The notes beneath the pieces were generated by a model that saw nothing but the letters and a program-made list of their open reading frames with translations, was not told the DNA's origin and ran no database searches. From Candidatus Nitrosocaldaceae archaeon (GTDB lineage: Archaea > Thermoproteota > Nitrososphaeria > Nitrososphaerales > Nitrosocaldaceae): a stretch of DNA of 64,000 bases. Location: assembly GCA_026002835.1 (NCBI GenBank), contig BPGC01000003.1, positions 62,001 through 126,000 of the forward strand, read 5' to 3'. This document shows, piece by piece, positions 10,509-20,153 of this stretch. A program made the translations under genes and the position numbers. Each line of letters opens with the position of its first letter. Within the stretch, counting starts at the first letter, position 1.

Positions 10509-11270
10509 CTATTTTGTAGCATATACTTTATATGCTTCTCCTTTATAGTCTAGATAATGTGCTAGTTTAGTGGCATCTAACTCATAAAACTCTTTCTTAA
10601 GTCTTGGATGTAATGCTTGATAAACGTTATTGCTTATTAATATCTGATTAGGTTTTGCTAATTCAGTTATCTTTGCAGCCATGCTTATTGGATATCCAAT
10701 TATATCTACATGTGATCTTGAACCTATTCCATACTGGATAACAGCATGTTCTCCTACATCCATACCGATCTTTATCTGTAATTCGGGATAACCATGATCT
10801 TCTAAGATAGGATTTATACCATACTTTATTATATTTAAAGCAGATTTGGAACATTCTATAGCTGTATCACAAGCGAGATAATAATTTTTCTCAGTAGGAA
10901 AGTATCCTAATACAGCATCTCCAACATATTTTAATACATATCCACTATAATTATTTATTACAAATGTCATCTCTTGAGAAAATGTTTGTATTATAGTAGC
11001 TAATTTATGAATTGGAAGCATACTGCTCATCATGGTAGAGTTTACTAGATCTATATAGAAGACTACTAATGATATCTTTGAATTAACTCTCTTCCTTAAG
11101 TAATTCTCAGAACGTTCTAATGTTGCTTCAAATTTTATACTTTTTGTTAATGCATTTAATACCCTACTCTGAACCTCAACTCTATATCTATTAACATCTA
11201 CAGTATTTTCATTAGTTTTATTACTAATTGGTCTTATCTCAAACATCTTTTTAAAGCGAACATTATCCAT
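10509..11270 (-). CDS. Class III nucleotidyl-cyclase-domain protein (probably atypical)
   Basis: The catalytic homology domain has the first metal Asp in VVFYIDLVNST (D82 counted from the upstream GTG at 11294) and the second in LKYVGDAVLGYFP (D126). The later segment GYPISMAAKI aligns with the transition-state block G..VN.A.R, but Ser replaces Asn and Lys replaces Arg, so activity as a cyclase is doubtful. There is no transmembrane segment; an N-terminal stretch of about 70 residues precedes the domain. I prefer the ATG at 11270 because a TTTAAG element lies about 30 bases upstream. The GTG at 11294 is possible. Confidence 0.75.
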   Translation of the reverse strand: MDNVRFKKMFEIRPISNKTNENTVDVNRYRVEVQSRVLNALTKSIKFEATLERSENYLRKRVNSKISLVVFYIDLVNSTMMSSMLPIHKLATIIQTFSQEMTFVINNYSGYVLKYVGDAVLGYFPTEKNYYLACDTAIECSKSALNIIKYGINPILEDHGYPELQIKIGMDVGEHAVIQYGIGSRSHVDIIGYPISMAAKITELAKPNQILISNNVYQALHPRLKKEFYELDATKLAHYLDYKGEAYKVYATK

Positions 11271-11366
11271 ATTGTTATTAATGTTATATATCACTCTTAA
11301 ACGTTAGTATTAGCATGCATACATATTTATTAAACAATATATAGATCTCTTATTATATTTTCTGTA

Positions 11367-12251
11367 ATGAAGATAACTATAGGTATACCTTCTTACAATG
11401 AAGAATCAAATATTCTCAATCTGTTAAATGTTATAAGTAAAGATTGCTATGAGATAATTATAGCAGATGATTCCAATGATAATACTCCTTATCTTATTAG
11501 TAAATTTGCTTCTAGCATAGATAAACCAGTAAGATTGATACATAACAATATAAGATTAGGAGCATATAATGCATGGAATAATATATTCAAGCATGCTAGA
11601 GGAGATGTTATTGTATTATATGATGCAGATGTATATCCTTTAAGTAATACAACTAGATTATTGGTATCATGCATAAATGATAGAGTTGGTTTAGTAGTTG
11701 GAAATCCATTATCTATAGATAAGTTGAATATAGCAGCATTAGCATCATCATTTAATGCAAAATGGGCTAGATGGATGAGAAGGTTAATGTTATCAAAATA
11801 TACAACGATAGGAAGGGCATTAGCAATAAGAAGCGATATAGCAAAAAGGATAAGGATACCAGATGTAATATCTATAGATCTATATCTACAATGTAAGGTT
11901 ATAGAGGCTGGTTATGATATAGTATATAATGATGATGCAAAGGTATTCTTCAAACCTGCTCAGAATCCTAGAGATTTCTTATTACAAGTCAGAAGAGCGG
12001 TTAAAGGTCATAGAGAGTTGTCAGCATTGATCAAAAAGACTGGTATGAACCCTAATCCATTAAAATTCTTGCTTGCTAGCCTTATAAGCATATTCACAGA
12101 TCCATTAGGCTTCTTCTCAGCCTCTCTTTTATATCTATCATATCCATTCTATTCGCATCTATTGAAAGATGATAGTTATAGATGGATTATCGCTAATAGC
12201 ACTAAATATTTGGAGCAAGAGGTTATATTTCATAAATTAAGAAAGCTATAA
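11367..12251 (+). CDS. Family 2 glycosyltransferase
   Basis: This 294-residue protein starts MKITIGIPSYNEESNI, the GT-A nucleotide-binding beta strand. It has DDSND near residues 34-38 and the metal-binding DAD in IVLYDADVYP near 90, then DLYLQCKVIEAGY in the acceptor region. Hydrophobic segments near the C terminus (about 230-265) suggest membrane association. It probably adds a sugar to a lipid or surface glycan. The donor and acceptor are not predictable. Confidence 0.85.
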   Translation: MKITIGIPSYNEESNILNLLNVISKDCYEIIIADDSNDNTPYLISKFASSIDKPVRLIHNNIRLGAYNAWNNIFKHARGDVIVLYDADVYPLSNTTRLLVSCINDRVGLVVGNPLSIDKLNIAALASSFNAKWARWMRRLMLSKYTTIGRALAIRSDIAKRIRIPDVISIDLYLQCKVIEAGYDIVYNDDAKVFFKPAQNPRDFLLQVRRAVKGHRELSALIKKTGMNPNPLKFLLASLISIFTDPLGFFSASLLYLSYPFYSHLLKDDSYRWIIANSTKYLEQEVIFHKLRKL

Positions 12252-12341
12252 TGTTGTTATGATTATATAAACTTGATAGTATTACTAACATTATATCTAT
12301 AAGAATAATATTTAAAAGCATGTTACAATTAATTAACAAGA

Positions 12342-13979
12342 ATGAGTAAAGAAGAGATGCTAGAGTTAGTAAAGAATAGCTATGATAGCAAACCAAAATA
12401 TGATGAGATAGAGGCAGGAGTTCCAGAAGATTATGAAGATATCAAGACATTAAGAGACTTGTTAGATATATCATACAAGTATGCAAGTATCAACGAACAA
12501 TTAAAGCGTAATCTAGTAAGGAAGAGGAAGAATAACGAAGATCCATATTATGGCATAATTGGATATGAGGATTATGTAATACCAGCAACTGATAGGGCTA
12601 TAATTGCTGGACATGATATACTCTATGTTGGAGAGATAGGACAAGCAAAGACAAAACTAGCAGAAACAATAGCAAAAAATCTATTATCAAAAGTTCCAGT
12701 TATAAAAGGATGTTTGGTTAATGATATACCAACTACTTTAGATAAAGAACATCTAGCAGCACTGCTTGCTGGAGAAGAGCCTATAAGAACCTCACCAGAG
12801 TTTGAGATATGTAAAGATTGTGAAGAAGCTATAAAGAATAATGGTTTAGATACACAGATAGTATGGAAAGATGGTTATGAGAGATATAGGTATCTATTAG
12901 CGACTCCAGATATTAGCATAAAAGATCTAGTAGGACAGATTGATGCTATAAAGATAGCAAAGAGAGGAGTTGAGATATATAGTATAGAATCTTACTCTCC
13001 AGGACAATTGTTACAAGCTAGACATGGGATCTTTTGCATAGATGAACTTCCAGTATTAGATCCTAGAAAGCAAGTAGCATTATTAAGTGTATTACAAGAA
13101 GGAAGGTTTACTACTGGTGCATATCCAGTTATCTTTAAACCAGAGTGTAGGATAATAGCTACTGCTAACCCAATAGATTATACACATGCTGGAAAGATCA
13201 TAGAACCATTATTCGATAGGCTAAGAAGCCATATTCATACACACTATCCAAAGAGGTTAGAAGATGAGATGGCTATAATGGTACAAGAGGCGAATATTCC
13301 AGATGAGAATGTATTCTTGCCTATCTTCATACTAAAGATACTAGGAAGGATAACTCAGAACCTTAGGGAACATCCAGATGTTAATAAAGAGAAAGGAGTT
13401 AGTGTTAGGATAAGCATTCATGCATTAGAATTGGTATTGAGCGAGGCATTTAGAACTAGAAGCATATATTATGATGTACCAGCAATACCTAGACCTTCAG
13501 ATCTATATGCTATAGAACAAGCTGTCAAGTTTGAACTATCTGAGATAGATGATAATAGAGAGAATAGAATGAATCTATTAGAGCAAGTGATAGATGATTC
13601 TCTAGCAGAGACTGCTAGAGAATACGTAGAAGAACTAACAAATGCTCAAGTATCAAAGATAAGGGATGAGTTCATAGATAACAAGATCTTCTACACAAGT
13701 CAGACTATGCTAGGAAAGGATGGGGAATCTTACCAAACACAATTAGAAAAATTCCCAACATTAAAAGAATTGGTAATGAAAGTTAAGGGTAAAGTAGAGA
13801 AAGAACAGAAAGAGTTCATAGATATGCTAAAGAGATATAATATAGATACACGAATATTGTCTAGAGAAGATATGAATGGGGAGTTCTTAGCATCAGTTAC
13901 TGAGATTGTATTAGAATGCCTTAGAAGCCTTAGACCTCCAGTAGTTGACAGAAGGGAAGGAGGCTATGCAACCATCTAA
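12342..13979 (+). CDS. MoxR/magnesium-chelatase-like AAA+ ATPase
   Basis: This 545-residue ATPase has Walker A GEIGQAKT at 97-104, Walker B in HGIFCIDELPVL near 232, sensor 1 in IIATANPIDY and an arginine region LFDRLRSHI. It is the BchI/MoxR type, which works with a VWA-domain partner to remodel a protein or insert a metal. The partner gene starts inside its 3' end (14-base overlap). Such pairs are often labelled cobalt or magnesium chelatase in archaea, but no third chelatase subunit is nearby, so a MoxR-VWA chaperone pair is equally likely. Confidence 0.85.
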   Translation: MSKEEMLELVKNSYDSKPKYDEIEAGVPEDYEDIKTLRDLLDISYKYASINEQLKRNLVRKRKNNEDPYYGIIGYEDYVIPATDRAIIAGHDILYVGEIGQAKTKLAETIAKNLLSKVPVIKGCLVNDIPTTLDKEHLAALLAGEEPIRTSPEFEICKDCEEAIKNNGLDTQIVWKDGYERYRYLLATPDISIKDLVGQIDAIKIAKRGVEIYSIESYSPGQLLQARHGIFCIDELPVLDPRKQVALLSVLQEGRFTTGAYPVIFKPECRIIATANPIDYTHAGKIIEPLFDRLRSHIHTHYPKRLEDEMAIMVQEANIPDENVFLPIFILKILGRITQNLREHPDVNKEKGVSVRISIHALELVLSEAFRTRSIYYDVPAIPRPSDLYAIEQAVKFELSEIDDNRENRMNLLEQVIDDSLAETAREYVEELTNAQVSKIRDEFIDNKIFYTSQTMLGKDGESYQTQLEKFPTLKELVMKVKGKVEKEQKEFIDMLKRYNIDTRILSREDMNGEFLASVTEIVLECLRSLRPPVVDRREGGYATI

Positions 13980-15315
13980 TCTTTATTATAAAAGGTTTGC
14001 ATATCTAGAGCATAGGGATTCTGAGAATAAAGAAGGTAAGGATCAACTTAGTAAAGAAATTATGGATAAGATGATGATGAGTATTGGCAGAGAGGTTATA
14101 AGAGAGAGGAAGGTTAGCAATGAAGAGTTAGAGCAGAATCTGCAAGTTATGCTTAAGAGCGAAGGTATAGATGCTAACAATCTTGATGAGAATAGTCAAG
14201 AAGATAAAGATGGAGATGGAACTCCAATAATGAATTATCTAAAGAGTAAAGGTTATCTTAAAGATGGAGATAAAATCCTAACAAAGAAGAGTTTCAATGC
14301 TATTGGTGCTATGATACTCAGGGATGTTATGAAGGCATTAAAGGAAGGAGATTTTGGCATGCATGAGACTATAAGATATGGTAATGGAACTACAGTATTA
14401 GATACTAGCAAACCTTATGAGATTGGAAATGATGTTAGGTTATTGAACGTTCCTAAATCTTTGCTTAATACTGTACAAAGACTTGCTAGAAGCAATGATA
14501 AGATATCTATACCATTAAGCATAGACGTTGATGATTTCGAAGAGTTTGAAACAATGGAAGATGTTAGGACTGCAGTAGCATATTGTATAGATCTATCATC
14601 AACGATGCGTTATTCTACCATGCTAGGAGATATGAGTAGGATTGAGGTAGCAAAACGAGCATTGTGGGGCTTGTATGTATTGAATAACAAATTCTTCCCA
14701 ACTGACTCTATATACATAATAGGGTTTGGAGCATTGGCATCCAAAGTTAAACCAGAGGATATACCATATCTAAAAACATTCGAGCCTGGAAATGACTTTT
14801 TGCATTATACAAACTATCAAGCAGCGTTTAGGCTTGCTAGTAAGGTATTGAATAAAGATGGAGCAATTAATAAAAGAATAGTTCTTATAACTGATGGTCA
14901 TCCAAGTGCTTGTTTTGTAGATAATGAGTATGAGAAGGAGAAGATATTAGCTGCTAGATCTTATACGCACTTTTATCAGCCTGATAAGAACACATTGGAT
15001 AATGTTAATGATAAAATGAATATGAAGATAGATACAACTAGCGGAGATCTTGTATATCTATGCTATAGATACAAGAAGGTTGATAAATATATTGGCGATA
15101 GAACTATTAGCGAGGCAAAGAAGTGTTATAGAAATGGTATAGAGATTGATACAATTATGGTTAGTGAGGAAGATGCATTGTTATCATATGTAAATGAGAT
15201 GGAGAAACATGTAAAAGGCAGATCTTATTACATAAATCCAGCAAATCTTGAACAAGTACTTATTACAGATTATATACAGAATAAGAAGAGAAGAGTTAAT
15301 ACTAAGAGACTCTAA
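13966..15315 (+). CDS. VWA-domain partner of the MoxR/chelatase-like ATPase
   Basis: I take the ATG at 13966, just after AAGGAGG, in preference to the TTG seven codons upstream. The product has 449 residues. The N-terminal half is charged and helical. The C-terminal half is a von Willebrand A domain with MIDAS motif DLSST (D209), a threonine region near SIYIIGFGA and the Asp in VLITDGHPS. It pairs with the ATPase through the overlapping genes, as BchD or CoxE pair with their AAA+ partners. The client is unknown. Confidence 0.85.
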   Translation: MQPSNLYYKRFAYLEHRDSENKEGKDQLSKEIMDKMMMSIGREVIRERKVSNEELEQNLQVMLKSEGIDANNLDENSQEDKDGDGTPIMNYLKSKGYLKDGDKILTKKSFNAIGAMILRDVMKALKEGDFGMHETIRYGNGTTVLDTSKPYEIGNDVRLLNVPKSLLNTVQRLARSNDKISIPLSIDVDDFEEFETMEDVRTAVAYCIDLSSTMRYSTMLGDMSRIEVAKRALWGLYVLNNKFFPTDSIYIIGFGALASKVKPEDIPYLKTFEPGNDFLHYTNYQAAFRLASKVLNKDGAINKRIVLITDGHPSACFVDNEYEKEKILAARSYTHFYQPDKNTLDNVNDKMNMKIDTTSGDLVYLCYRYKKVDKYIGDRTISEAKKCYRNGIEIDTIMVSEEDALLSYVNEMEKHVKGRSYYINPANLEQVLITDYIQNKKRRVNTKRL

Positions 15316-15323
15316 TTTTTATT

Positions 15324-15797
15324 ATGAAACTGATCATAGCTATCTCTATAGCAGCAGTAATATTACTCCTAATCTTTGTCCAATCTAATAAATTTTATGG
15401 AGAAAGAGTTTATACAGATTATCCAAGTTTTAGTATTGAAGATATGGCTAAAGATAGCGATATTATAGTATTAGGAGTTGTAGAAAGCATAGATGATCTA
15501 AATTATAATATATACATGGCTAATATAAAAATAGAGGAAGAGTTTACTGATTCTTATAATGATACATATGTAATAGTTAGAGCATATAATGCTGATAAAT
15601 ATGTTAATGAGGTATCTTTAGAAGAAGGAGAGCGTGTATTGTTATTCCTTAAAGATTTCTATGATGAAGGTTATTATCAAGTGCCATACGGTGCTCAAGG
15701 CAAGTTTATAATAAAAGATGGAAAAGCATATAATAATTTGAATGTTTATGATGAAGATGAGATAATAAAGATCATCAAAGAATATTTAAATAGATGA
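15324..15797 (+). CDS. Membrane-anchored hypothetical protein
   Basis: Residues 3-19 are a hydrophobic segment (IIAISIAAVILLLIFV), either an uncleaved anchor or a signal peptide. The rest is an acidic, beta-rich extracytoplasmic domain with the phrases DIIVLGVVESI and EEGERVLLFLKDFY. That resembles small OB-like barrels seen in archaeal surface proteins, but I do not recognise a named family. It begins 8 bases after the VWA gene and may share its transcript. Confidence 0.7.
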   Translation: MKLIIAISIAAVILLLIFVQSNKFYGERVYTDYPSFSIEDMAKDSDIIVLGVVESIDDLNYNIYMANIKIEEEFTDSYNDTYVIVRAYNADKYVNEVSLEEGERVLLFLKDFYDEGYYQVPYGAQGKFIIKDGKAYNNLNVYDEDEIIKIIKEYLNR

Positions 15798-15847
15798 TCT
15801 AGAATATAATTATTAATATTGATCAGTTACAGAATTGACAGAAAGGT

Positions 15848-16513
15848 TTAGAATACAAGATTAGGATTCGCTTTCTTTACTTTCTCCCAATCTGCTAAGA
15901 ATCTATTCAAACCTTGATCAGTTAATGGATGTTTGATCATCTTTTCTAATACATCTGGAGGCATGGTTACAACATCTGCTCCTATCCTAGCTGCTTCTAT
16001 AACATGCATAGGGTGTCTAACACTTGCAACTAGAACTTCTGTATTAAATTTATAATTCTTGAATATCTCTACTACTTCTCTAATCACTTGCATACCTTCC
16101 TGTCCAGCATCATCTAATCTGCCGATGAATGGACTTATGTAAGATGCTCCAGCCTTTGCAGCCAATATAGCTTGATTTGCTGAAAATATTAGAGTGCAAT
16201 TAGTCTTTATTCCATCGTCGTTCAAACTTCTTATCGCTTTTAAACCATCTGCTGTCATTGGTATCTTTACAACAACATTCTTACCAAACTTCTTGAGTCT
16301 ATGTGCCTCTTCAATCATGCCTTCATAATCAGTACTAACTACCTCAAGGCTCACTGGTCCTTTAACAATTTTAACAATCTCATTCATTATATCTATTGGA
16401 TCTCCATTCTCTTTTGATAGCAATGTAGGATTTGTTGTTACTCCATCTACTAAACCCATATCATTATAATGTTTTATAAGTTCGATATTTGCTGTATCTA
16501 GGAATATCTTCAT
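15848..16513 (-). CDS. Transaldolase (TalC/FSA-type, short form)
   Basis: This 221-residue TIM-barrel enzyme transfers a dihydroxyacetone unit between sugar phosphates. It has MKIFLDTANIELIKHY at the start, DGVTTNPTLL (24-33), the Schiff-base lysine in NVVVKIPMTADGLKA near residue 85, and CTLIFSANQAILAAKAGASYISPFIGR, typical of the small transaldolase/F6P-aldolase family. It closes a same-strand sugar-phosphate group, 27 bases after the transketolase C half, so transaldolase rather than FSA activity is favoured by context. Confidence 0.9.
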   Translation of the reverse strand: MKIFLDTANIELIKHYNDMGLVDGVTTNPTLLSKENGDPIDIMNEIVKIVKGPVSLEVVSTDYEGMIEEAHRLKKFGKNVVVKIPMTADGLKAIRSLNDDGIKTNCTLIFSANQAILAAKAGASYISPFIGRLDDAGQEGMQVIREVVEIFKNYKFNTEVLVASVRHPMHVIEAARIGADVVTMPPDVLEKMIKHPLTDQGLNRFLADWEKVKKANPNLVF

Positions 16514-16540
16514 GCCATCTCTAACCTCATATCTCTTTAT

Positions 16541-17473
16541 CTACTTTTCTTTCAAGAAATTCCTAACTTTATCTGCTATATGTTTAGCCTTTAAACCATA
16601 TTTATCTAGTAATTCATCAGCCTCTCCAGACTCTCCAAATCTATCCTCAACTCCAATTCTTAGCATCCTAATGGGTTTGGTCTCAACAACAACCTCAGAT
16701 ACAGCAGAACCTAATCCACCATAGATATTATGCTCTTCTATTGTTACTATACCATTAGTATTAGCCGCATAAGTTATAGCATCTCTATCTATAGGTTTTA
16801 TACTAAACATATCTAATACTTTAGCAGAGATGCCTTCCTCTTTTAAGATATTTGCTGCTTCTAATGCTTCATAAACCATTAGCCCACAAGCAAGAAGTGA
16901 TACATCATTGCCATCTCTTAATATCTTCGCTTTACCTATCTCAAACTCTTCATCCTCTTCATAGATTAGAGGAGATGATGGTCTTGCTAATCGCATATAG
17001 AATGGTCCATCTATATTTGCTATAAGTAAAGTAAGTTTTCTAGTAGCAATAGCATCTGCTGGAACTAATACCCTCATCCTAGGTATTGCTCTCATAGTAG
17101 CTATATCTTCTAATTGTTGATGAGATGCTCCATCTGGACCAACGCTTAAACCACCATGAGATACTACGATCTTTACATTAAGATTTGGATATGCTATAGC
17201 ATTCCTTATCTGATCAACACATTTACCTGGTATGAAAGCAGCATATGTGCTCGTAAATGCTATTTTGCCTCCTAATGCTAAACCAGCAGCAATAGAGACA
17301 GCGTTACTCTCAGCAATACCAACATTAAATAATCTATCTGGGTATTTACTACTGAACATAGATGCTTTTAATGATTGAGTAGTATCTGCTCCTACTACTA
17401 CTACATCCTTATTTATACCTCCTAATTCTATCAATGCTTCGCCATAACTTGTTCTCATATCTCCTTGCTTCAT
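16541..17473 (-). CDS. Transketolase, C-terminal subunit
   Basis: This 310-residue protein is the pyrimidine-binding and C-terminal part of a split transketolase. It has MRTSYGEALIELGG, the catalytic-region VGIAESNAVSIAAGLAL with the ThDP-activating Glu, and a C-terminal domain from about 190 with GIVTIEEHNIYGGLGSAV. It starts directly after the epimerase stop. A second ATG at 17458, behind AAGGAG, may be the true start. It needs the N-terminal subunit encoded two genes upstream. Confidence 0.9.
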   Translation of the reverse strand: MKQGDMRTSYGEALIELGGINKDVVVVGADTTQSLKASMFSSKYPDRLFNVGIAESNAVSIAAGLALGGKIAFTSTYAAFIPGKCVDQIRNAIAYPNLNVKIVVSHGGLSVGPDGASHQQLEDIATMRAIPRMRVLVPADAIATRKLTLLIANIDGPFYMRLARPSSPLIYEEDEEFEIGKAKILRDGNDVSLLACGLMVYEALEAANILKEEGISAKVLDMFSIKPIDRDAITYAANTNGIVTIEEHNIYGGLGSAVSEVVVETKPIRMLRIGVEDRFGESGEADELLDKYGLKAKHIADKVRNFLKEK

Positions 17474-18154
17474 CTACATAACCTCCAATGCTTGTTTAGC
17501 ATTAGCTCTAAGATCATTAATAGCTTTGCTAACATCATCTTTACTATAAACTGCACTACCTGCAACAATTATCTCTGCTCCAGCTCTAACCACATCCATA
17601 ATATTATTCTCATCAACTCCTCCATCTGCTTCAATAATAACTTGTTTATTCATATCTTTTAGCATCTCATGGATTCTTCTCATCTTTACCAATGTTTCTG
17701 GTATCAATTTCTGACCAGAAAAGCCTGGATATACAGACATTACATTCATAAGATATAACTCATCCAATTTATCTATAACATAATCTGGTAATTCTGTGTT
17801 CGGATTTATTGCTATCCCAACCTTCTTATTCTTATCCTTGACTTTACTAATAACTTGATCGAGATCATCTTTATTACAAACTTCAACATGAACAGAGATT
17901 ATATCACACCCAGCATCTAAGAACTTGTCTAGATATTTTAATGGATTAGTTATCATCAAATGCGCATCGAATGGAAGGTTTGTATACCTTCTCAATGCCT
18001 TTATAGTAGTAAAGCCAAATGTTATATTAGGAGCAAAATGTCCATCCATAACATCTAGATGGATAATATCAGCATTACCTTTATCTGCCTTTATAACTTC
18101 ATCCTTTAGGTTAGCCATATTACCAGCAATTATAGATGGAGCGATAAAGATCAA
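17474..18154 (-). CDS. rpe: Ribulose-phosphate 3-epimerase
   Basis: This enzyme interconverts ribulose 5-phosphate and xylulose 5-phosphate. I place the start at TTG 18154, preceded by GGAGG and overlapping the transketolase stop as TTGA. This gives 226 residues beginning IFIAPSIIAGN; the longer reading back to 18217 would copy transketolase codons. Visible marks are HLDVMDGHFAPNITFG with metal-binding His and Asp, FDAHLMITNP, VMSVYPGFSGQKLIP and IEADGGVDENN. It lies exactly between the two transketolase halves, whose substrate it supplies. Confidence 0.92.
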   Translation of the reverse strand: MIFIAPSIIAGNMANLKDEVIKADKGNADIIHLDVMDGHFAPNITFGFTTIKALRRYTNLPFDAHLMITNPLKYLDKFLDAGCDIISVHVEVCNKDDLDQVISKVKDKNKKVGIAINPNTELPDYVIDKLDELYLMNVMSVYPGFSGQKLIPETLVKMRRIHEMLKDMNKQVIIEADGGVDENNIMDVVRAGAEIIVAGSAVYSKDDVSKAINDLRANAKQALEVM

Positions 18155-18972
18155 TACCCTAACTCCTCCTTTATTATTTTTGGAAGTGCTTCCTTCTTTG
18201 GAGCTTTGCCATGCCATTCAGGAGCCCATTCCATAAATGATACACCTTTACCTTTAGTAGTATGAGCTATTATTACCGTTGGTCTATTGATAGTCTCTTC
18301 TGCTCTATCTAATGCTCTTATTATCTGCTCAAAATTATAACCATCGATCTGTATAACATGCCAGTTAAACGCTCTCCATTTAGCTGCTAATGGTTCTAAA
18401 GGCATAATCTGCTCGGTAAAACCATCTTGCTGTATACCATTCCTATCTACTATCGCAGTTAGATTATCTAACTTGAATTTGACAGCAGACATTGCAGCCT
18501 CCCATACTTGCCCTTCTTGCAACTCTCCATCTCCTAATAATACATAAGTCCTAAAATCCTTCTTGTCCAATTTAGCTGCTAATGCTATTCCAGTTGCTAC
18601 TGATAATCCAATTCCTTCAGATCCTCCACAATACTCAACTCCTGGAGTCTTGAAATCTGGATGACCTTGTAATCTGCTGCCTAATTTTCTTAATGTTTTT
18701 AACTCTTCAACTGGAAAATATCCAGCTTGTGCTAAAATTGAGTATAGTAATGGAGCAGCATGACCTTTTGATAATATAAAACGATCCCTATCCTCCCATT
18801 TAGGGTTCTTAGGATCATGCCTCATCTTGTAAAAGTATAATGCTACTAACAACTCTACTGCTGATAAGGATCCTCCAGGATGTCCAGAACCAGCTTCTGT
18901 AACTGCCTCTAGAATCAATCTTCTAGTATTTTTAGCTATCTCTTCTAATCTTGCTATGTTTACACTCTCCAT
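18151..18972 (-). CDS. Transketolase, N-terminal subunit
   Basis: This 273-residue ThDP pyrophosphate-binding half has EAGSGHPGGSLS (27-38) with the conserved His-Pro, FILSKGHAAPLLYSILA, and the ThDP motif GDGELQEGQVWEAAMSA ending in DRNGIQQDG. With 16541-17473 it makes a complete transketolase. Its gene overlaps rpe by 4 bases and follows the PfkB-type kinase by 4 bases, so it is mid-operon. Confidence 0.92.
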   Translation of the reverse strand: MESVNIARLEEIAKNTRRLILEAVTEAGSGHPGGSLSAVELLVALYFYKMRHDPKNPKWEDRDRFILSKGHAAPLLYSILAQAGYFPVEELKTLRKLGSRLQGHPDFKTPGVEYCGGSEGIGLSVATGIALAAKLDKKDFRTYVLLGDGELQEGQVWEAAMSAVKFKLDNLTAIVDRNGIQQDGFTEQIMPLEPLAAKWRAFNWHVIQIDGYNFEQIIRALDRAEETINRPTVIIAHTTKGKGVSFMEWAPEWHGKAPKKEALPKIIKEELGY

Positions 18973-18976
18973 ATCA

Positions 18977-20014
18977 TCACCTATGTAATGGCACCTTAGT
19001 TATTAATTGTGCCTCAAACCTATCTATATAATCATGATATGTTTTCTTTGATAATATTAGTGTATAAGGTCCTTGAGTAGATATGGCAGCTGCTATATTA
19101 CATAACAATGCTGCCTCTAATAGATCTGCCTCTGAAGATAATGCTAATGCTAATATTGCTGTCATCGCATCTCTAATACCAACCGATCTTCTATACTCCT
19201 TCTCAACCAATGAAGGAATGCTTATTATGCTATTATCTTCAAATGCAATTAGACCTTTCTTACCTCTTGTAAGTATCAAGTATTTACAAGATAATCTAGT
19301 TAACAGATTTATTCCTAAATTGTGCATGCTTGATTCGTTAAGGATTGATATTCCAGTAGCCTTGCTAGCTTCTTTTATATTAGATTTTATTGCTGTAAAG
19401 CCTATAAAGTCTAGATAATGTTTGACCATAGGTTGTCCGTAAACTGGTATATTCATCTCTTTTGCTAGTATATTTATATGCTTTAATAATCTAGGAGTTA
19501 TAGTACCTTTATCATAATCAGATATACATATACAATCTATCTTATTACTATCTATTATATCTTTTATATTCTCAAATAGTTTATCTGCAATATATTTAGG
19601 AAGATCATCTGTTACCTCTCTATCTATCCTTAAATGCAAATGGTTATCTAGATAATATCTAGTTTGTAATGTTGTATCTCTATCTATCTTTAATATAGCA
19701 TTTGTATCTATACCCTCTTTTCTTAATATGGAATCGAGTTCTTCACCTTCATAATCCCTTCCAACAACTCCAGCAATGTGAACCTTACTTCCTAACGATG
19801 TTATATTAACTGCTAGATTAGCAGCACCGCCAGCGAATGATCTCTCCTTAATAACCTTGCTTACTGGTATTGGTGCCTCTCTGGCAAGTTTTCTAGTAGC
19901 AGTCTCTATATAATGATCTAATATTAGATCACCAACTACTAGAACATTCTTGCTCCCAATCCTTTGTAATATTTCATGCAATCTATTCCTTGCATCTATA
20001 GTAAATGATGCCAT
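18977..20014 (-). CDS. RfaE/HldE-like PfkB-family sugar kinase with altered anion hole
   Basis: This 345-residue protein follows the ADP-heptose kinase (HldE N domain) pattern: VLVVGDLILDHYIETATRKL, EAPIPV, FAGGAANLAVNITSLGS (60-76) and LRIDREV. The ATP-site and catalytic motif that is normally GAGD is instead VGIRD (278-282). D282 keeps the catalytic-base position, but the glycines that form the anion hole are gone. The segment before it, usually DPK, reads YGQPM. It leads the transketolase, epimerase and transaldolase operon, so a pentose or heptose phosphate substrate is plausible. It may be a non-canonical or non-catalytic family member. Confidence 0.75.
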   Translation of the reverse strand: MASFTIDARNRLHEILQRIGSKNVLVVGDLILDHYIETATRKLAREAPIPVSKVIKERSFAGGAANLAVNITSLGSKVHIAGVVGRDYEGEELDSILRKEGIDTNAILKIDRDTTLQTRYYLDNHLHLRIDREVTDDLPKYIADKLFENIKDIIDSNKIDCICISDYDKGTITPRLLKHINILAKEMNIPVYGQPMVKHYLDFIGFTAIKSNIKEASKATGISILNESSMHNLGINLLTRLSCKYLILTRGKKGLIAFEDNSIISIPSLVEKEYRRSVGIRDAMTAILALALSSEADLLEAALLCNIAAAISTQGPYTLILSKKTYHDYIDRFEAQLITKVPLHR

Positions 20015-20153
20015 CCCTTTATGATCACTTCTATAAAGCAGAATAAAAAGCTTTGTAGTATAATTTTCTAAACTTTCTAGAAATGATTGACTATTTACTT
20101 GTTGATTCTATTTAAAATTTTGATAATATATTGATAAGTGATGGAATTATATC

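Noticed and set aside
18155..18217. Longer start for the epimerase
   Set aside because: It would copy transketolase codons in another frame; the TTG with a GGAGG site and TTGA overlap is better.
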